A stretch of DNA of 64,000 nt, from positions 1-64,000 of the forward strand of contig NZ_JAQPCG010000009.1 in NCBI RefSeq assembly GCF_028464145.1, given 5' to 3'. The position numbers and the translations under genes were made by a program. Below the pieces are notes generated by a model. It saw nothing but the letters and a program-made list of their open reading frames with translations, did not search any database and was not told where the DNA came from. Positions 63,208-64,000 of this stretch are shown one piece after another. Source of the stretch: Maribacter sp. PR1. GTDB taxonomy: Bacteria > Bacteroidota > Bacteroidia > Flavobacteriales > Flavobacteriaceae. The stretch's first letter is position 1; each line of letters opens with the position of its first letter.

Positions 63208-63223
63208 AGTTCAAATAAACGAT
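63208..63223 (+). repeat. Cassette-boundary repeat R6
   Basis: AGTTCAAATAAACGAT, exact over 16 bases. It is the last copy seen; conjugation genes start 229 bp further on. Confidence 0.8.
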
Positions 63224-63451
63224 ATTCTCATGTTAAGATTGGGTATCTAGATACCATCCTGCCAAGAAAAACTCCCTAATTAACATCATCGCTTTTGCAT
63301 TTAATTCATTTCGGTACAAATTCCTATCAAATCAAAACATCAAAAACCAAATTTTATTTTATTCACAAACAATTGATTATCAGTTATTTAAATAGATTAT
63401 TCTTGTACTTTTCGAGTATCAAAAACCGTCAAATTCTAAAACGTTTACGAT

Positions 63452-63739
63452 ATGAGAAAAACACTATTCACTACCTTATTGTTGGCCTTTATTTCCAACA
63501 CATCGTTTGCCCAAATTGGAGGCATCGAGGATTCCGTCAATGATATTTCCGACACTATCAGGGCCATCTTCCCCATCATTCTAGGGGTCATCTTTTTGGT
63601 GGGCTTCCTGTTCAACGCAGGACATTTCTTCGGGGAGAATGCCGACCTAAAAAAAGGGATTACCCGCGTACTCATCTTCGTGTTGATCGCCGGGGCGGTC
63701 GTGGGCATCTTTACCTACCTCATAGGCATTGTCGTATAG
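63452..63739 (+). CDS. traE: TraE-like conjugation protein (DUF4134)
   Basis: The 95-residue protein has a signal peptide (MRKTLFTTLLLAFISNTSFA) and then two membrane helices ('FPIILGVIFLVGFLFNAGHF', 'RVLIFVLIAGAVVGIFTYLI'). This is the DUF4134/TraE pattern of Bacteroidota conjugative elements, a VirB2/VirB3-like component of the mating channel. TraF follows after one base. It marks the resumption of conjugation genes after the cargo region. Confidence 0.88.
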   Translation: MRKTLFTTLLLAFISNTSFAQIGGIEDSVNDISDTIRAIFPIILGVIFLVGFLFNAGHFFGENADLKKGITRVLIFVLIAGAVVGIFTYLIGIVV

Positions 63740-63740
63740 C

Positions 63741-64000
63741 ATGAAAAAATACGAAGTCTATAAGAACATCCGTAAGCGGGCCATCCTCATGGGACTGCCC
63801 ATCAACCTTTTTGTCCTGATGATGGTCTCAGTCATCGGGTCATTGCTCGTCATCATATTCTCGTTTAGCCTAACCATGATCATTTCATTACTGGTACTGA
63901 ACACCGTCCTGTACAGTGTGCTTACCTATATGGCCAAAAGCGCACGTACCCCTTCCCTACCCAAGGTATTTCCAACATCCATCAGCAATAAAAAAATCGG
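63741..64000 (+). CDS. traF: TraF-like conjugation protein (DUF4133), partial at the window end
   Basis: The frame starts MKKYEVYKNIRKRAILMGLP, contains two hydrophobic helices ('NLFVLMMVSVIGSLLVIIFS', 'MIISLLVLNTVLYSVLTYMA') and is still open at the last base. The length and layout match DUF4133/TraF, the VirB3-like partner of TraE. It is probably 100-110 residues when complete. Confidence 0.85.
   Translation, partial: MKKYEVYKNIRKRAILMGLPINLFVLMMVSVIGSLLVIIFSFSLTMIISLLVLNTVLYSVLTYMAKSARTPSLPKVFPTSISNKKI

Noticed and set aside
59842-63223. Canonical integron with attC sites
   Set aside because: The boundary repeat lacks the GTTRRRY core and long imperfect palindromes of attC, and no IntI gene is in the window; described instead as integron-like.

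Overview
The window is from a marine-type member of the Bacteroidota, most probably Flavobacteriaceae. Supporting signs are a SusC/SusD pair, TonB-linked receptors with carboxypeptidase-like N-terminal domains, DUF4249, DUF6520 and MauE/DoxX proteins, RteC, and conjugation genes of the CTnDOT type (TraE/TraF-like). Most start codons lack a Shine-Dalgarno sequence. No rRNA or tRNA gene was seen.

Layout. 1-5.1 kb: leftward genes, an AraC regulator with a VOC protein, then an operon of ECF sigma factor, anti-sigma-like protein, two head-GIN/adhesin-like surface proteins, a beta-barrel protein and a 47-residue ORF. 5.2-8.5 kb: TonB-dependent receptor plus DUF4249 lipoprotein. 8.7-15.4 kb: a decayed ORF, a DUF1398 gene and a giant helicase (DnaQ-like exonuclease + RecQ + UvrD-type), bracketed by a 34-bp direct repeat. 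15.4-16.7 kb: a TIR-domain protein and a small HTH regulator with its own inverted-repeat operator. 17-25 kb: SusC, SusD and a TolB-propeller/amidohydrolase enzyme. 25-27 kb: a DUF6520/MauE/hypothetical cluster.

27.1-33.7 kb: PAS-AraC regulator and STAS-like protein facing an AONS-like/GNAT fusion enzyme, then RteC, an excisionase-like HTH protein preceded by a terminator/attenuator, a replication-like protein and a DnaC-like ATPase. From 63.4 kb the TraE and TraF conjugation genes begin. The 30 kb between looks like cargo of an integrative conjugative element (ICE), although no integrase or element end is visible here.

The cargo has three parts. (i) 34-38.5 kb: stress and regulatory genes (RidA remnant, MddA/NnrU-like methyltransferase, repeat lipoprotein, OsmC, AraC, GNAT). 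(ii) 38.8-55.1 kb: a complete-looking nitrate assimilation set, with a fused nitrate reductase, rubredoxin partner, NarL-like regulator, porin, NarK, SUMT, NirB, NirD, DUF4202, a NarX-like kinase and a decayed precorrin-2 dehydrogenase. Its promoters carry phased TACGTA boxes. (iii) 55.2-63.2 kb: conflict-type genes, namely a TPR/GreA-C/PIN protein with a small partner, then an array of small modules (hexapeptide acyltransferase, HEPN protein, ParDE-like pair, GIY-YIG-like protein, RelE-like pair).

A 16-17 bp direct repeat (AGTTCAAATAAACGAT) sits at each module boundary of part (iii), usually at or just after the stop codon. This gives an integron-like cassette layout without recognisable attC sites, and it is the most unusual structure in the window. 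The TPR/PIN two-gene module, whose proteins share a short glycine-rich beta motif at adjoining ends, is the second main candidate for an uncharacterised system.
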